From positions 1-5,353 of the forward strand of contig CAZHST010000102.1 in NCBI GenBank assembly GCA_964535215.1: a DNA stretch of 5,353 bases. The letters run 5' to 3'. Numbering within the stretch: the first letter of the stretch is position 1; the number at the start of each line of letters is the position of its first letter. Below are positions 3,977-5,353 of this stretch, piece after piece. Origin of the DNA: JACQHM01 sp964535215. Its GTDB lineage: Bacteria > Methylomirabilota > Methylomirabilia > Methylomirabilales > JACQHM01. The position numbers were made by a program, and so were the translations under genes. Under the pieces are notes generated by a model that was given only the letters and a program-made list of their open reading frames with translations, did not search any database and was not told the DNA's origin.

Positions 3977-5353
3977 CTAAACATCCTCCTGGGTGACCCG
4001 GACCACCTCTGCGATGGTTGTAATCCCTGCCCTTACCTTCTCCCAGCCATCCTCCCGGAGGGTCTTCATCCCCAGCTCCACCGCCTTCTGCTTGAGGATG
4101 TTGGCGTCGGCCTTCTGCAGGATCAACCGCTGGAGCGGCTCGGTCACTACGAGAAGCTCGTAGATCCCGATCCGGCCCTTGTAGCCCAGGAAGTTACACT
4201 CGGGGCACCCCTGGCCTCGGAACAGCGTCAGACCCTTGAGCCTTACCCCGTCCAGGCCCAGCTCCCGAAGCTCCCCTTCCTCGGGGACATAGGGCACCTT
4301 GCAGCCCGGGCAGATCTTCCGGACCAGCCGCTGGGCCAGGACGGCGACCAGCGTCGAGGACACGAGGTAGTCCTCGATCCCCATATCCAGGAGGCGGGTA
4401 ATCGCCCCGGCGGCGTCGTTGGTGTGGAGGGTGGAGAGGACGAGATGACCGGTCAGGGCCGCATGGATGGCGATCTCGGCCGTCTCGGCATCCCGGATCT
4501 CCCCCACCAGGATGATATCCGGGTCCTGCCGGACGATGTGGCGGAGGCCCGAGGCGAAGGTCAGTCCGATCTTGGGCTTCACCTGGATCTGGTTCACCCC
4601 CTCCAGTTGGTACTCCACCGGATCCTCGATGGTGATGATCTTCTTCTCAACGGAGTTTAACTCCCGCAGGGCCGCGTAGAGGGTCGTGGTCTTCCCACTC
4701 CCCGTCGGGCCGGTCACCAGGATGATCCCGTGGGGCTTCTTGATCAGGGTCTCGAACCGCTGCTCCGTCTCCTGGCTGAAGCCCAATTCCTGCAGACCGA
4801 GGAGGACGCTCCCCCGATCCAGCAGACGCATCACAACGCTCTCCCCGTAGATCGTGGGGATGGTGGAGACCCGGATGTCCAGGTCCCGACCGCCGAGCTG
4901 GAGCCGGATCCGCCCATCCTGGGGGAGCCGCCGCTCGGCGATGTTCATCTTGGCCATGATCTTGATCCGGGAGACGACGGCCGCCTGGAGGCGCTTCGGG
5001 GGGGATTCGGCGTCCATCAGGACGCCGTCAATCCGGTACCGGACCCGCAGCCTCCCCTCAAAGGGCTCCAGATGCACATCAGAGGCCCGGGCCTCCACAG
5101 CCCTGGAGAGGATCAGGTTCACCAAACGCACCACCGGGGCCTCCGACGCCATGTCCTTTAACTGCTCAACGTCCTCCTCCTCCCCCAGACGGGACCCCTC
5201 ATCCTCCAGGTCCTTGATGATCTTCTCCATGCTGGTGGAGGAGCTGTAGCACTGATCCAGGGCCCGGAGGATCTCCCGCTCCCTCCCCAGGAGGACCTTG
5301 ACCTCGTACCCTGTCCGGAGGCGGATATCATCCAGGGTGTAGAAATCGAGGGG
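3977..5353 (-). CDS. gspE: GspE/PilB-family secretion ATPase, partial (start lies beyond the right edge)
   Basis: 458 residues are visible, with the C-terminus complete. It is the cytoplasmic hexameric ATPase that powers type II secretion pseudopilus or pilus assembly. In visible numbering: the end of the N-terminal MshEN-like domain (1-40, ..YTLDDIRLRTGYEVKVLLG..), a SDVHLEPFEG region (91-100), RLPQDGRI (142-149), Walker A GPTGSGKTT (215-223), Asp box ITIEDPVE (240-247), Walker B DIILVGE (279-285), His box TGHLVLSTLHTNDA (301-314), and a zinc tetracysteine C348/C351 and C383/C386. All key motifs are intact. The wording GESVVMRLLD..LGLQELGF fits GspE rather better than PilB, though PilB/MshE is not excluded. 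The frame is open to the edge, so the internal ATG at 5230 is not the start. Unusually, no gspF follows; two secreted proteins do. Confidence 0.92.
   Translation of the reverse strand, partial: PLDFYTLDDIRLRTGYEVKVLLGREREILRALDQCYSSSTSMEKIIKDLEDEGSRLGEEEDVEQLKDMASEAPVVRLVNLILSRAVEARASDVHLEPFEGRLRVRYRIDGVLMDAESPPKRLQAAVVSRIKIMAKMNIAERRLPQDGRIRLQLGGRDLDIRVSTIPTIYGESVVMRLLDRGSVLLGLQELGFSQETEQRFETLIKKPHGIILVTGPTGSGKTTTLYAALRELNSVEKKIITIEDPVEYQLEGVNQIQVKPKIGLTFASGLRHIVRQDPDIILVGEIRDAETAEIAIHAALTGHLVLSTLHTNDAAGAITRLLDMGIEDYLVSSTLVAVLAQRLVRKICPGCKVPYVPEEGELRELGLDGVRLKGLTLFRGQGCPECNFLGYKGRIGIYELLVVTEPLQRLILQKADANILKQKAVELGMKTLREDGWEKVRAGITTIAEVVRVTQEDV

Noticed and set aside
4730..5249. Plus-strand open frames of 131-143 codons opposite gspE
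   Set aside because: They mirror the codon bias of the ATPase gene and have no recognisable domain or RBS.
1..5353. CRISPR array, tRNA or rRNA genes
   Set aside because: No regularly spaced direct repeats and no tRNA-like or rRNA-like conserved segments were seen on either strand.

Overview
The window is GC-rich (my impression is around 60%) and comes from a free-living Gram-negative-type bacterium. The evidence is a type II secretion ATPase followed by two proteins with Sec signal peptides, plus intergenic DNA full of GC-rich palindromic dispersed repeats. Repeats of these kinds are familiar from Deltaproteobacteria-like, Nitrospirota and NC10/Methylomirabilota genomes. I cannot fix the phylum from sequence alone; this is an inference from style.

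Layout. Bases 1-328 hold no convincing gene. They contain an orphan leftward intrinsic terminator (164-189), a first copy of a CTAG-rich dyad (190-228) and a cloverleaf-like dispersed repeat (254-308). A consensus sigma70 promoter (TTGACA-17-TATAAT) then drives a two-gene cassette, a 64-aa antitoxin-like protein and a short RelE/ParE-type toxin (379-778). Bases 779-1082 are intergenic and carry a nested G/C-tract palindrome (909-957). A second toxin-antitoxin operon follows: a ribbon-helix-helix antitoxin (1149-1400) coupled through ATGA to a VapC-like PIN-domain RNase (1397-1825). Bases 1826-2424 look like a decay zone. They hold a second copy of the CTAG dyad, a 32-codon stub of a NarL/LuxR-type response regulator on the minus strand, a 23-bp palindrome, and a C-terminal scrap of what looks like a transposase.

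The right half (2425-5353) is one leftward, tightly packed cluster. A GspE-family ATPase, cut by the right edge, is followed after about 15 nt by a 160-aa secreted beta-rich protein. After 31 nt comes a 340-aa secreted matrixin-like zinc metalloprotease whose C-terminal half resembles the CFI-box-CTERM domain. The arrangement suggests that the ATPase powers a type II secretion/pilus-type machine and that the two exported proteins are its cargo, or are made with it; this link is inferred from synteny only.

The most interesting points are the GspE / small secreted protein / CFI-box metalloprotease cluster, the two matching CTAG dyads (one ending inside a truncated response-regulator gene), and the apparent loss of the first helices from the RelE-like toxin.
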